Origin: JAAELZ01 sp965223465
GTDB lineage: Bacteria > Pseudomonadota > Gammaproteobacteria > Arenicellales > Poriferihabitantaceae
Direction: 5' to 3'
DNA length: 64,000 bases
Assembly (NCBI GenBank): GCA_965223465.1
Contig: OZ245025.1
Location: forward strand, 1,922,001-1,986,000
Within the stretch, counting starts at the first letter, position 1; each line of letters opens with the position of its first letter. The position numbers and the translations under genes were made by a program. Of the stretch, positions 45,414 through 54,631 are shown piece after piece. Below the pieces are notes generated by a model. The model saw only the letters and a list, made by a program, of their open reading frames with translations, had not been told where the DNA came from and ran no database searches.

Positions 45414-45429
45414 TTCACGAAATCTTCAT
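45414..45429 (+). promoter_or_regulatory. TTCAC/TTCAT direct repeat upstream of the beta-barrel gene
   Basis: TTCAC (45414-45418) and TTCAT (45425-45429) repeat with an 11-bp period, and GATAAT at 45463-45468 follows as a -10. The distance from repeat to -10 (34 bp) is the same as before the fasciclin gene. Confidence 0.55.
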
Positions 45430-45542
45430 GTCGTATCGACGTCGATATCACCTTCTTTACTGGATAATGCGCCTTAATGTTATTGGAGCATTATTTTTTA
45501 GATTTCAACATTATTAATTAAACGAAACAGTGGAGAAACATT

Positions 45543-46196
45543 ATGAACAATTTTAAACAATCTAGCCTAAGTATGATCCTTGGTGCAGTATTGGTTAGCT
45601 CAAGCAGCCTTGCTCAGGCTGAAGACATGTATATAGGCATTCAAGGTATGTGGACCGACCTGGATGACTTCAGTTTTGATGTCGCCCCGGGCACAATCGA
45701 TTCGGAGTTTGATAGTGGCTCAGGGTTTGGGGTTACGCTTGGTCGCGATTTTGGACAAGTCCGTGGTGAACTAGAATACACCATGCGCAGTAACGATATT
45801 GAATCACATTCGTTGAATGGCAGTCCAACACTCCCTGGAAGCAAGGGTGAAGTACAAACTGATGCCTTAATGATTAACGCTTATTATGACTTCCCAGCAT
45901 CCGGCACTATCAGCCCCTACATAGGCGCCGGTATTGGCATGGCCAGTGTCGATGTCGAAAATTTTGGCGTAACGCCGATACCTAATGTGCTTAACGATAG
46001 CGACGATCAGCTGGCCTATCAGTTGATGGCAGGGGTAAGCGCAAATGTATCTGATGGCTGGCAACTATTCGCTGAATATCGCTACTTTGCCACCGATGAT
46101 ATCGACGTAACCACATCGGCTGTTACCGGTGGCGTAGATAATAGTATTGGTTATGAAACAAACAATTTCCTGGTGGGTGCAAGATTTATGTTCTAA
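45543..46196 (+). CDS. outer-membrane beta-barrel protein
   Basis: A 217-residue protein with a signal peptide ending near AQAED. Alternating strands such as MYIGIQGMWTDL, GFGVTLGRDFGQVRGELEYTM, ALMINAYYDF, then SPYIGAGIGMASV and WQLFAEYRYFA lead to a terminal FLVGARFMF ending in phenylalanine, all typical of small eight-stranded OmpA/OmpX-like barrels. ATG follows GGAG-like GTGGAGA. It ends in a strong terminator and carries the TTCAC repeat, so it is probably a target of the two-component system. Confidence 0.9.
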   Translation: MNNFKQSSLSMILGAVLVSSSSLAQAEDMYIGIQGMWTDLDDFSFDVAPGTIDSEFDSGSGFGVTLGRDFGQVRGELEYTMRSNDIESHSLNGSPTLPGSKGEVQTDALMINAYYDFPASGTISPYIGAGIGMASVDVENFGVTPIPNVLNDSDDQLAYQLMAGVSANVSDGWQLFAEYRYFATDDIDVTTSAVTGGVDNSIGYETNNFLVGARFMF

Positions 46197-46225
46197 CACC
46201 AGCCGAAATATTGCCGATCTAATCG

Positions 46226-46254
46226 CAGGAGAGCAGCAACGCTCTCCTGTTTTT
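46226..46254 (+). terminator. intrinsic terminator after the beta-barrel gene
   Basis: CAGGAGAGC (46226-46234) and GCTCTCCTG (46241-46249) form a perfect 9-bp stem with a six-base loop followed by TTTTT. Confidence 0.94.
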
Positions 46255-46290
46255 ATATTTTCCAGTGGTTACTTTGTTGCTCGTGTAGTT

Positions 46291-46316
46291 GAGTATTAAA
46301 GTTGTATACCAAAAAC
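46291..46316 (+). repeat. short intergenic repeat, copy A
   Basis: This 26-bp stretch beginning GAGTATTAAAGTTG and ending ATACCAAAAAC differs at only three positions from 47169-47194, about 0.9 kb away. Both copies are intergenic. Probably a small mobile or degenerate element. Confidence 0.5.
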
Positions 46317-46418
46317 CAATTTGGGGTTGGGTCTTCCCAAAACAGCCGCCCAAGATTATTTGCTACGGCTATACACTGCAGTAAAATACAAAAATAGTTA
46401 AAGGAATAATTTTGCTTT

Positions 46419-46970
46419 ATGAAAGCTTATCTTGTTGCACATATTTTCATAGCACCGTTTTTAGTATTTACCATACTGGCATCTTTCGGATACCCACTGG
46501 CAGGGGCCATTTTAGGATCATTAGTTGGATGGGTGTTTTGTATAAATCGATATGGTTTTAAAATTCCTCCTGCATTCATGACTGCTCAAGTAGTGGGTAT
46601 TTTAATAGTCCTACTAACACTGCTTGTATCGCTATCGCTTAAGGAGTCCAGCGCAATAGCGATCCTCTTCACGTTTCTGAGTATTGGGGCGTTAATAAGT
46701 ATTGTGCAGAATAAACCCTGGACAGCTGAACTTTCAGCTGCAGATGTGGGAGACTTTGCAAATCACCCTGAATTTATAAAAGCTAACGTTCTTTTTTCAG
46801 GCATGTGGATGTTTGTTTTTGCCTGGTTTGCGTACGCAAATTGGCAAGAACTTGCTCCACTGTTGCGTTGGATACCTATGATTCTGGCCGGCGTGATAAC
46901 AATCATAGGCCCCAAGATTCTCATGCACATCGGAATTAAACGTGGTTTGTTCGAAGACCCACGCCAGTAG
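46419..46970 (+). CDS. hypothetical inner-membrane protein
   Basis: A 183-residue protein with about five transmembrane helices: residues 4-24, 28-42, 54-73, 80-97 and 123-165 (two helices). No family is recognised. PWTAELSAADVGDFANHPEFIKAN is a polar loop. A weak AAGGAAT site precedes the ATG. It stands alone between two copies of an intergenic repeat. Confidence 0.6.
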   Translation: MKAYLVAHIFIAPFLVFTILASFGYPLAGAILGSLVGWVFCINRYGFKIPPAFMTAQVVGILIVLLTLLVSLSLKESSAIAILFTFLSIGALISIVQNKPWTAELSAADVGDFANHPEFIKANVLFSGMWMFVFAWFAYANWQELAPLLRWIPMILAGVITIIGPKILMHIGIKRGLFEDPRQ

Positions 46971-47336
46971 TAGCGTGTTTTCAATTCTCATCCTAAATAA
47001 TTATCGCTTTGTGCGATGATTAAACTGAGTTCTACAATGCTAGATGGTAGGAATATGTATACATGAGACAAAATCAGATTGCGCCAAAGCCCGGTATTTC
47101 CCAGGCATTAATTAGGTATTTTCTAATTTAGTCTAGATCTTTATTACTCACCTACAACTACTGTAAGTGAGTAATAAAGTTGGATACTAAAAACGTAATT
47201 GCTTGTGGTAAAGAGCGAAATACCACTTTAATGAGGTATTGGCTGTTCTAGATTTTCGGCAAATTTAGCCAACCAATACAACGCATCGCGCTTGCAACTC
47301 TAATTGCTCCAGAACGATCAACCTTAATAACTTGTA
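46971..47336. other. intergenic region with inverted repeat
   Basis: About 365 bp, AT-rich and without a credible gene. CTTTATTACTCAC (47139-47151) and GTGAGTAATAAAG (47167-47179) form a perfect 13-bp inverted repeat around a 15-base loop. The right arm continues into repeat copy B, and the left arm recurs near 56099. It may be a remnant of a small non-coding mobile element. Confidence 0.6.
47139..47194 (+). repeat. short intergenic repeat, copy B, with terminal inverted repeats
   Basis: It contains the 13-bp inverted repeat described for this gap and, at 47169-47194, a 26-bp segment with 23/26 identity to copy A. The left 26 bp match copy C at 22/26 positions. Confidence 0.55.
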
Positions 47337-48302
47337 TTACGCTAATTCCTGCTTGCTCAAAAAACGTTGTACCTGCTCAGTATCTGGCATGGCCGGGATG
47401 GCACCGCGCTTAATCGTTGCCAGGGCGCCGACCGCATTGGCAAACTGACACAGTTTTAATAGTTTTGCATAATCTTTGAGAACTCTGGGGTTGGCGAGCA
47501 CACCTTGCAATAGTCCGGCGACAAAGCCATCACCAGCACCCGTTGTGTCGACGGCTTTTACGCTGTAACCTTGCGCTTCTCCATCAAATTCTGGCGTGAA
47601 AAAGGCGCACCCTGCCGCCCCTTTGGTGATTACTAGCAATTGCATATTGTCGTGCCAGAGCGCCGCTTTGGCCACCTTTAGATCACTCGTGCCGGTTAAA
47701 AACTCCGCTTCATTATCGCTAATTTTGATTACCTGCGCCAGCGATATTCCATGCAGCATTTCCGAACGAGCTGTCTGTGCATCCGGCCATAATTCCAGCC
47801 GAAGATTAGGATCACAAGAGATTAAGCACCCGGCTGCCTGAGCCTTTTCTACCGCGTGCAAGGTAGCCTCTCTGGATATTTCAGCAATCAAGCTAATTGA
47901 GCCAAAATGCAATAGTTTTGCGGCACCAATTGCATCGATATCAACCTCATTTGGCGCAAATAACATGTCGGCACTAGGATGCCGATAAAACAAGAAATCA
48001 CGATCTCCATCGGCTTTGAGTGATACAAATGCGAGACTGGTGCGAGCTTCTTTACTGAATCTTAGTGGGTTCACATTGACCCCTTCTCGCTCCAGCGTTT
48101 GTGCTAGAAAATGACCAAATGGATCATCCCCTACCTTACCCATAAACGCACTACTGGCACCTAATCGCTTAAGCCCAACCGCGACATTCGCAGGCGCACC
48201 ACCGGGTGCCTTGGTGAAAGTTGGTGCACTAATTAAATCTGTGCCGGTAACCGTTGGCACGAAATCGATGAGTAATTCTCCAACACAGATCGCGCCAGCC
48301 AT
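47337..48302 (-). CDS. fructokinase (PfkB-family sugar kinase)
   Basis: A 321-residue PfkB kinase. MAGAICVGELLIDFVP opens the protein, GGAPANVAVGLKRLGA is the first PfkB signature, and DTTGAGDGFVAGLL the second with the catalytic aspartate. It shares a TGATG overlap with the upstream mannitol dehydrogenase, which fixes the start at 48302 rather than further upstream. It should phosphorylate the fructose produced by that enzyme. Confidence 0.9.
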   Translation of the reverse strand: MAGAICVGELLIDFVPTVTGTDLISAPTFTKAPGGAPANVAVGLKRLGASSAFMGKVGDDPFGHFLAQTLEREGVNVNPLRFSKEARTSLAFVSLKADGDRDFLFYRHPSADMLFAPNEVDIDAIGAAKLLHFGSISLIAEISREATLHAVEKAQAAGCLISCDPNLRLELWPDAQTARSEMLHGISLAQVIKISDNEAEFLTGTSDLKVAKAALWHDNMQLLVITKGAAGCAFFTPEFDGEAQGYSVKAVDTTGAGDGFVAGLLQGVLANPRVLKDYAKLLKLCQFANAVGALATIKRGAIPAMPDTEQVQRFLSKQELA

Positions 48303-49780
48303 CAGCTCAATTCCCTGTCTAAATAGCGTTCCAGCGTACGTTCCACACCTTGTGACCAAACTACATTTAGCATATCGGTGAAACAATCACCGAAAACTTT
48401 GGATTGACCCACCGCACCATAAACGTCTTCCATTCCTAACCAGGCCTTTGGGTCTTGTTTTGCTGCTTGTGAGATAGATACAAGTTGATCCCAGCTCGGA
48501 TCATTCGGTTCGATTTTTTTACCACTTTGCGTTTCACCATAGCAGTAGCGGCACCACAATGCTGATTCGAGTGCAAGACCCGTGATGCTATCACCAGCAC
48601 TCAGCCGATCCGCGATGGTTGGAATGATGAACTTGGGTTGACGGTTGGAGCCGTCGTAACACAATCTTTCAATGGTGTCTGCGATCTTGGGGTTAGCGAA
48701 CCGTCTAGTAATCAATTGAAAGTAATCCGCCAAGTCGGTATTTGGCACAGGCGGTAAGGCAGGAATAATCTCATCATGTTCGACCTTCTCGAGAAAACCC
48801 CGTACTAAAGGGTGCGCCATTGCCTCATGAGAGAACTGAATATCCAATAAACCGGCTGCATAAGCGATAACGGCATGCCCTCCGTTGAGAATTCGAATCT
48901 TCATGTTCTCGTAAGGACTTACATCTGGAACAAACTGCACTCCGACGTTTTCGAGACGCGGCCGGCCAGCTGGGAAGTTGTCTTCTAATACCCATTGAGT
49001 AAAGTCTTCGCAAAAGACCGGCGAAGCATCTTCGATATCAAAATCACTCAATACCTTTTGCCGCTCGTGATCCCCTGTCGCAGGCGTGATTCGATCTACC
49101 ATACCGTTAGGAAAAGCAACGCGCTTTAGTATCCACTTGGCCAATTTAGGATCAGATAACTTGGCCAGGCCGACTACAGCATTCCGAGTCACCACGCCAT
49201 TATGCGGGATGTTATCACAGGACATCACCGTGAAAGGTTCGACCCCCTCAGCACGCCGTTGTCTGAGTCCGGCGACAACCAAACCAAAAACGGTCTTCGG
49301 GCTGTCTGGCGTAGCGCTGTCTGCAACAATGTCCGGATGGATACTATCAAAACTACCGGTGGCTGGATCAATGAAGTAGCCGCCTTCGGTGACAGTCAGC
49401 GATACGATACGCGTCGTGGGATTCGCCAAATTACGAATAATGGCCTGGGGGTCAGAAGGACTAAGAAAATCGATCATTGAGCCGGTAATTCGCGCATTAC
49501 TGTCGCTCGTCGATTGCTCCACAACTGTGGTTAGAAAATCCTGAATTGCCAGTACCTCGCGCATTTTCTCATCTGGTGGGCGCACACCAGCCCCAACGAT
49601 GGCCCAATCCAGGTCACACCCGGTATTAAAAAGCGCGTCCAAATAGACCGCCTGATGAGCACGATGAAAATTGCCCACCCCAAAATGCACGATACCTGCC
49701 GAAAGTGCCGCGCGGTCATAACTGGGCAGTATTGCAGTCGTGATCGCACCAAGATTTTGAGTAGAAAGTTTTGTAGACAT
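48302..49780 (-). CDS. mtlK: mannitol/polyol 2-dehydrogenase
   Basis: A 492-residue long-chain polyol dehydrogenase with an N-terminal NAD-binding part (IVHFGVGNFHRAHQAVYLD) and the catalytic motif KIRILNGGHAVIAY, whose Lys-x4-Asn-x2-His matches the Lys295, Asn300 and His303 of Pseudomonas mannitol 2-dehydrogenase. It oxidises D-mannitol (and often D-arabitol or sorbitol) to fructose with NAD. It lies between the sugar transporter genes and fructokinase. A related reading would be fructuronate reductase, but the transporter and kinase favour a polyol. Confidence 0.9.
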   Translation of the reverse strand: MSTKLSTQNLGAITTAILPSYDRAALSAGIVHFGVGNFHRAHQAVYLDALFNTGCDLDWAIVGAGVRPPDEKMREVLAIQDFLTTVVEQSTSDSNARITGSMIDFLSPSDPQAIIRNLANPTTRIVSLTVTEGGYFIDPATGSFDSIHPDIVADSATPDSPKTVFGLVVAGLRQRRAEGVEPFTVMSCDNIPHNGVVTRNAVVGLAKLSDPKLAKWILKRVAFPNGMVDRITPATGDHERQKVLSDFDIEDASPVFCEDFTQWVLEDNFPAGRPRLENVGVQFVPDVSPYENMKIRILNGGHAVIAYAAGLLDIQFSHEAMAHPLVRGFLEKVEHDEIIPALPPVPNTDLADYFQLITRRFANPKIADTIERLCYDGSNRQPKFIIPTIADRLSAGDSITGLALESALWCRYCYGETQSGKKIEPNDPSWDQLVSISQAAKQDPKAWLGMEDVYGAVGQSKVFGDCFTDMLNVVWSQGVERTLERYLDRELS

Positions 49781-49824
49781 CAGAATTTTGATTTGAGGAA
49801 ACTGTGACGAATTAAGCGCGTTCT

Positions 49825-50214
49825 CTAATTTCCAACCTTTTCAACGATAGATCGCACTGATGCCAGCGTGGCGTTTAAGTCAACCTCAAGGCGATTGATC
49901 TCTGCTAATAAATCCGTAACATTCGCTTTATCGGTTTGATTTGCTTTCACGACACTCTCCAGTTCTTCCAGCGCTTGAACTAATAAAGGCGAAACTTCCT
50001 TCACTGGGCGAGTCGCTTGTTTCCCGCTGTCATAAATTTCTGCTTTATTAGAGCGGCCAAAAACGTAACGCCTACTCACCGGGAGTAATGACTTTTTATT
50101 ACGTTTATATATGATCCGCAGATGATCTGCATCGTCTACCTGGGTTAGCGTGTAGCGAGAGATTTGCTTGGGGTTATCAATACCCATTTTTGTTAGAGTC
50201 GGATAATTTTCCAT
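49825..50214 (-). CDS. DUF3461 (YaeH-like) protein
   Basis: A 129-residue protein beginning YPTLTKMGIDNPKQISRYTLTQ, as in the DUF3461/UPF0325 family of Gammaproteobacteria, with a C-terminal predicted coiled coil (LLVQALEELESVVKANQTD and following). Function is not known. It lies between smoK and mtlK, an unusual place for it, with 100 bp to smoK and 44 bp to mtlK on the same strand. Confidence 0.78.
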   Translation of the reverse strand: MENYPTLTKMGIDNPKQISRYTLTQVDDADHLRIIYKRNKKSLLPVSRRYVFGRSNKAEIYDSGKQATRPVKEVSPLLVQALEELESVVKANQTDKANVTDLLAEINRLEVDLNATLASVRSIVEKVGN

Positions 50215-50314
50215 TGTTAGCTCAGTAAAATTAATTAAAACCGTCTTTAATTAAGGGCCTCGCCACGATTCCACGCATAGTCAGGTGAAATGTGGCAAAT
50301 CGTTGTAAAAGCAC

Positions 50315-51313
50315 TTAAATGGATGCTCCATCCGCATCAAACCGATGGATTTCCTCGGCACGTGGCGTCACATACACTTTGTCTCCTGACGAAACCGGCA
50401 TATCTCCAGGCACACGTACCAAGGCTGAGCCAAGTTCGTCAAGCACCACGTGTAAAAACGTATCGGAGCCAAGGTGTTCTGCAACGATCACTTCACCTTG
50501 CCACTTACCGCTTTCGGTTGAAGAATCCATATGTTCAGGCCGAATACCAATACTGTGCGCATCAAATTCTCGAGCAGCGGGGCCCTCGAAAAAATTCATT
50601 TTCGGCGAACCAATGAAGCCAGCAACAAACTTATTAATCGGCTTGTTATAAAGCTCCAAGGGACTACCCACCTGTTCGATCACACCGTCATGCAGCACAA
50701 CTATTTTATCAGCCATGGTCATGGCCTCAACCTGGTCATGCGTAACGTAAATCATGGTTGTCGCCAAATCCTTGTGCAACTGGCTAATTTCAAGTCGCAT
50801 ATTGACGCGAAGTGCTGCGTCTAAATTTGACAGCGGTTCGTCAAACAAAAATGCAGTGGGCTCACGAACTATGCAGCGCCCAATCGCAACACGTTGGCGC
50901 TGACCACCCGAAAGCTGACCAGGTTTCCGATCCAGATAATCAGTTAAATTCAACACCTTGGCCGCCTCACTAACGCGACGTTCGATTTCATCTTGTTCCA
51001 TGCCTGACATTTTCAGTGGAAAAGCAATGTTCTTACGAACTGTCATGTGTGGATACAGCGCATAAGACTGGAACACCATTGCTAAACCGCGCTCTGCGGG
51101 TGGCATTTGGGTTGCATCTTTATCATCGATGTGAATCGTGCCTTCGGTCGCGTCTTCCAACCCGGATATCACGCGAAGCAGGGTTGATTTTCCGCACCCG
51201 GATGGCCCGACAAAGACAACAAATTCACCTTCTTTTATATCTAGATCCAGTGGGGGAATGACTTCAGTTTCTCCGAAGCGCTTTACAACTTGTTTTAAAT
51301 GAATACTACTCAT
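50315..51313 (-). CDS. smoK: polyol ABC transporter ATP-binding protein
   Basis: A 332-residue MalK/UgpC-type ATPase. Walker A GPSGCGKST, signature LSGGQRQRVAIGR and Walker B FLFDEPLSNLDA are present, and the C-terminal regulatory domain has IRPEHMD. It energises the SmoFG permeases. It is 11 bp downstream of smoG. Together with SmoE this forms a polyol importer. Confidence 0.92.
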   Translation of the reverse strand: MSSIHLKQVVKRFGETEVIPPLDLDIKEGEFVVFVGPSGCGKSTLLRVISGLEDATEGTIHIDDKDATQMPPAERGLAMVFQSYALYPHMTVRKNIAFPLKMSGMEQDEIERRVSEAAKVLNLTDYLDRKPGQLSGGQRQRVAIGRCIVREPTAFLFDEPLSNLDAALRVNMRLEISQLHKDLATTMIYVTHDQVEAMTMADKIVVLHDGVIEQVGSPLELYNKPINKFVAGFIGSPKMNFFEGPAAREFDAHSIGIRPEHMDSSTESGKWQGEVIVAEHLGSDTFLHVVLDELGSALVRVPGDMPVSSGDKVYVTPRAEEIHRFDADGASI

Positions 51314-51324
51314 GTTCTTTTCTC

Positions 51325-52149
51325 CTATTTAACTGCGCCAAAAGTTAAACCGCGCACTAATTGTTTCTGACTAAACCAACCCATGATCAAGATAGGGCCA
51401 ATTGCCATCGTCGATGCTGCTGAAAGCTTTGCGTAGAACAAACCCTCCGGACTTGAGTACGAGGCGATAAATGCCGTGAGTGGAGCAGCTTTCGCAGCCG
51501 TCAAATTAAGCGTCCAGAACGCCTCATTCCATGCCAAAATGACATTTAACAACATAGTAGAGGCAATACCCGGCACAGCCATGGGGGTGAGTACGTAAAT
51601 AATCTCGTTTTTTAGACTTGCGCCATCCATTCTGGCAGCCTCCAGAATATCCACCGGAATCTCTTTAAAATAGGTATAAAGCATCCAGATCACGATGGGC
51701 AGATTCATTAAAGTCAGTACAATCACCAGTCCGGTTCGCGTATCCAACAATCCATAATTTCTGAACAAAAGATAGATTGGCACCAGCACGCCGACGGGCG
51801 GGAGCATTTTTGTCGACAGCATCCATAACAATAAATCCTTGGTTCGTTTGGTTGGGCTAAATGCCATCGACCATGCTCCAGGGATGGCAATAATAAGTGC
51901 CAGAATCGTCGAACCGACCGAGATGATCACCGAATTCATGAAATGTAGGAAGTAATTTGACCGCTCCAACACCTCTGTGTAGTTTTCAGTTGTCCAGCTA
52001 AAGTTAAACAACATCGGCGGCGAAGCAATTGCATCTGCCTCGGTTTTAAAACTCGTCAATATCGTCCAGAAGATCGGAAAGAAAATAATAATTCCTATCA
52101 ACCAGGCCAATGCCGTAGTCAGAATCTTTTGATTATTGTGTTTTTGCAT
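51325..52149 (-). CDS. smoG: polyol ABC transporter permease
   Basis: A 274-residue six-helix inner-membrane protein of the MalG type. The EAA loop is EAARMDGASLKNEIIYVLTPMA, and PPVGVLVPIYLLFRNYGLLDT is conserved in sugar permeases. It heterodimerises with SmoF, which it follows after 3 bp. Confidence 0.9.
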   Translation of the reverse strand: MQKHNNQKILTTALAWLIGIIIFFPIFWTILTSFKTEADAIASPPMLFNFSWTTENYTEVLERSNYFLHFMNSVIISVGSTILALIIAIPGAWSMAFSPTKRTKDLLLWMLSTKMLPPVGVLVPIYLLFRNYGLLDTRTGLVIVLTLMNLPIVIWMLYTYFKEIPVDILEAARMDGASLKNEIIYVLTPMAVPGIASTMLLNVILAWNEAFWTLNLTAAKAAPLTAFIASYSSPEGLFYAKLSAASTMAIGPILIMGWFSQKQLVRGLTFGAVK

Positions 52150-52152
52150 GAT

Positions 52153-53025
52153 TTATGCCTCCAGGTTTTTGCCAACCATTCGCACCAGAAATATTGCGAC
52201 AATATTGGCGAGTATGACAGCCACGATACCGCCTGCTGATCCTCCCCCTACATCAAACTGCAACAATGACAAGGAGTAGACAAGGTAGGCAATGTTGGTA
52301 CTATCTGTGCCTGGCCCACCATTTGTGGTAACCAGGATTTCTGCGAATATCGAGAGCAGGAAAATGGTTTGAATAAGAATGACCACGGTGATTGCACGTG
52401 ACATATGGGGTAAAGTGATGTGAAAGAACTTTGCCAGCGTTCCCGCACCATCCATCTCAGCGGCTTCCATTTGATCCTGATCCAATGATTGTAACGCGGT
52501 GAGTAAAATTAAAGTCGCAAACGGTAGCCAGGCCCAGGCAACAATCAGGATGATCGAAAACAAAGGCGCGTGGGCAAGAAAATCAAATGGTTGAGCCCCA
52601 AATAATTTTGCAAGCCATGCAAATAGGCCATTCACAGGGTTCATAAACATGTTTTTCCATACCAGTGCGGATACCGTCGGCATGACAAAAAACGGTGCAA
52701 TAACCAATATGCGCACAATACCTTGCCCAAACATGGGCTGGTCTAACAACAGGGCAAGCAATATCCCGCCGATAACTGTGATGATTAACACGCCGACGAC
52801 GAGTACCAGCGTATTACTTAGCGCAGCAAAAAAAGCCGGATCAGTTAAAAAATACTTATAGTTATCCAGCCCGGTCCAGGCTTCTGTACCGGGAGATAAC
52901 AGGTTGTAGCGCAGTAGTGAGAAATAGATAGTCATCCCAAGTGGGATAATCATCCATGCGAGCAGCAAAATTACTGACGGAGACACCATCAGTTTTGCTG
53001 TGCGTCGAGTTTGAGTGGTTGCCAT
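52153..53025 (-). CDS. smoF: polyol ABC transporter permease
   Basis: A 290-residue, six-helix MalF-type permease, lacking the long MalF periplasmic domain, as usual for polyol systems. EAAEMDGAGTLAKFFHITLPH is the EAA loop contacting the ATPase. AGAGGAT precedes the ATG as ribosome-binding site. It lies 90 bp after smoE. Confidence 0.9.
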   Translation of the reverse strand: MATTQTRRTAKLMVSPSVILLLAWMIIPLGMTIYFSLLRYNLLSPGTEAWTGLDNYKYFLTDPAFFAALSNTLVLVVGVLIITVIGGILLALLLDQPMFGQGIVRILVIAPFFVMPTVSALVWKNMFMNPVNGLFAWLAKLFGAQPFDFLAHAPLFSIILIVAWAWLPFATLILLTALQSLDQDQMEAAEMDGAGTLAKFFHITLPHMSRAITVVILIQTIFLLSIFAEILVTTNGGPGTDSTNIAYLVYSLSLLQFDVGGGSAGGIVAVILANIVAIFLVRMVGKNLEA

Positions 53026-53115
53026 ATCGAATCCTCTTGATGGATTATCCTGGCTAAGCTGCGAGACAGTCAGCCAGGATAAAATCTGAATATTTGAATA
53101 CGCGTTGGGAATTGA

Positions 53116-54426
53116 CTATTTAGGATAGCCAGCCCTTCTCATTTCACGCGTCACGCTTGCCTGTGCTGCAGCCAGTGCATCGTCAACAGAGGTGGTGCCC
53201 GCCAGTGCTGCGGAAAATTGTTGACCGACTGTCGTAGCAATACCCTGAAATTCTGGTATCGCCGCGAACTGGACACCTACATAAGGCACAGGATCAACCG
53301 TTGGGTTAACTGGATCTGCACTTTGGATGCTGTCCAGCGTCATTTTGGCAAACGGGGCTTCTGCTAGATAGGTTTCATTTTCATACAGCGACATTCTGGT
53401 GCCTGGTGGTACGTTCTTCCAACCTTCTTTGCTCGCAACCAATTCCAAATATTCTTTGGAGGTTGCCCAGCTGACAAATTTTTGTGCCGCTTCGGCTTTT
53501 TGCGAACCTGCGGGTACCGCCAGTGACCACGCCCACAGCCAGTTACTACGCTTACCCAAGCCTTTATCTGGTGCCAACGCGAAACCCACTTTATCGGCTA
53601 CACTTGAATCCTTTTCATTGGTCACGAATGACGCCGCCACTGTTGCATCAATCCACATTCCACACTTTCCGGTTTGAAATAGCGCCAGGTTTTCGTTAAA
53701 ACCGTTAGAGGATGCTCCCGGAGGGCCGGCCTCGTTCATCAAATCAACATAAAAACTAAGCGTTTCTTTCCATGCGGGCTGATCAAATTGCGGCGTCCAG
53801 TTTTCGTCAAACCAGCGTGCACCAAATGCATTTGACGTCGCCGTCAGAAACGCCATGTTTTCTCCCCACCCTGCTTTACCGCGTAGACAAATGCCATAAA
53901 CTTCATTGTCTTTATCCGTCATGGCTTTCGCTGCATCAGCGATGAAATCCCAGGTCGGCGCTTCCGGCATTTCCAGCCCGGCTTTTTCCATCAAATCCGT
54001 GCGATACATAACCATTGAGCTTTCGCCATAAAAAGGCGCCGCATATAATTTGCCGTCGGCAGACAAGCCATCTCGAATCGCCGGGATAATATCGTCGACG
54101 TCATAATTTTCGCCGAGATCATTTAACTCATATAACCAGCCCTGCTTGGCCCAGATGGGCACTTCATAGGTACCAATCGTCATTACGTCATATTGTCCCC
54201 CTTTGGTCGCAATATCCGTGGTCACGCGCTGACGAAGAATATTTTCCTCAAGCGTAACCCATTCAAGTTCAATATCAGGGTTTGCAGCAGTGAATTCTCC
54301 GCTTAACTTCTGCATCCGTACCATATCGCCGTTATTGACCATGGCGATGGTTATCGTTTCGGCCTGGGCAAAAGTACTCGTCGCTAAAAGAGCGGTTGCC
54401 GCTATTAGTGATGTTTTGATTTTCAT
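53116..54426 (-). CDS. smoE: polyol ABC transporter substrate-binding protein
   Basis: A 436-residue periplasmic receptor with a signal peptide ending TFAQAE. ITIAMVNNGDMVRMQKL and the segment LEENILRQRVTTDIATKGGQYDV closely recall SmoE/MtlE sorbitol-mannitol receptors. It delivers the hexitol to SmoFG. It heads the importer operon, divergent from the ROK regulator. Confidence 0.9.
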   Translation of the reverse strand: MKIKTSLIAATALLATSTFAQAETITIAMVNNGDMVRMQKLSGEFTAANPDIELEWVTLEENILRQRVTTDIATKGGQYDVMTIGTYEVPIWAKQGWLYELNDLGENYDVDDIIPAIRDGLSADGKLYAAPFYGESSMVMYRTDLMEKAGLEMPEAPTWDFIADAAKAMTDKDNEVYGICLRGKAGWGENMAFLTATSNAFGARWFDENWTPQFDQPAWKETLSFYVDLMNEAGPPGASSNGFNENLALFQTGKCGMWIDATVAASFVTNEKDSSVADKVGFALAPDKGLGKRSNWLWAWSLAVPAGSQKAEAAQKFVSWATSKEYLELVASKEGWKNVPPGTRMSLYENETYLAEAPFAKMTLDSIQSADPVNPTVDPVPYVGVQFAAIPEFQGIATTVGQQFSAALAGTTSVDDALAAAQASVTREMRRAGYPK

Positions 54427-54559
54427 AATGTGGTCCTCTTAATTAGGGGTGAGTAATCTGTTTTTAAGTCGATTATTGGTTTAAAAATTTACTTCTTTTT
54501 ACGGTCTTTCTCTTAATGCCTTTTGATACTAGTTGTAAAAATAGCATATGTCAATAGTT

Positions 54560-54574
54560 AAATCATTTTGATTT
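54560..54574 (+). promoter_or_regulatory. candidate ROK operator, copy 1
   Basis: AAATCATTTTGATTT is a symmetric 15-mer (arms AAATCA and TGATTT). A second copy with 13/15 identity lies at 54617-54631, 57 bp away, consistent with cooperative or looping repression by the adjacent ROK protein. Confidence 0.5.
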
Positions 54575-54616
54575 ATATATTATCTTAATTGGTTCGGCGC
54601 CCTGTTTAAGATATAA

Positions 54617-54631
54617 AAATCTATTTGATTT
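54617..54631 (+). promoter_or_regulatory. candidate ROK operator, copy 2
   Basis: AAATCTATTTGATTT differs from copy 1 at two central positions and keeps the AAATC/GATTT arms. Confidence 0.5.
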
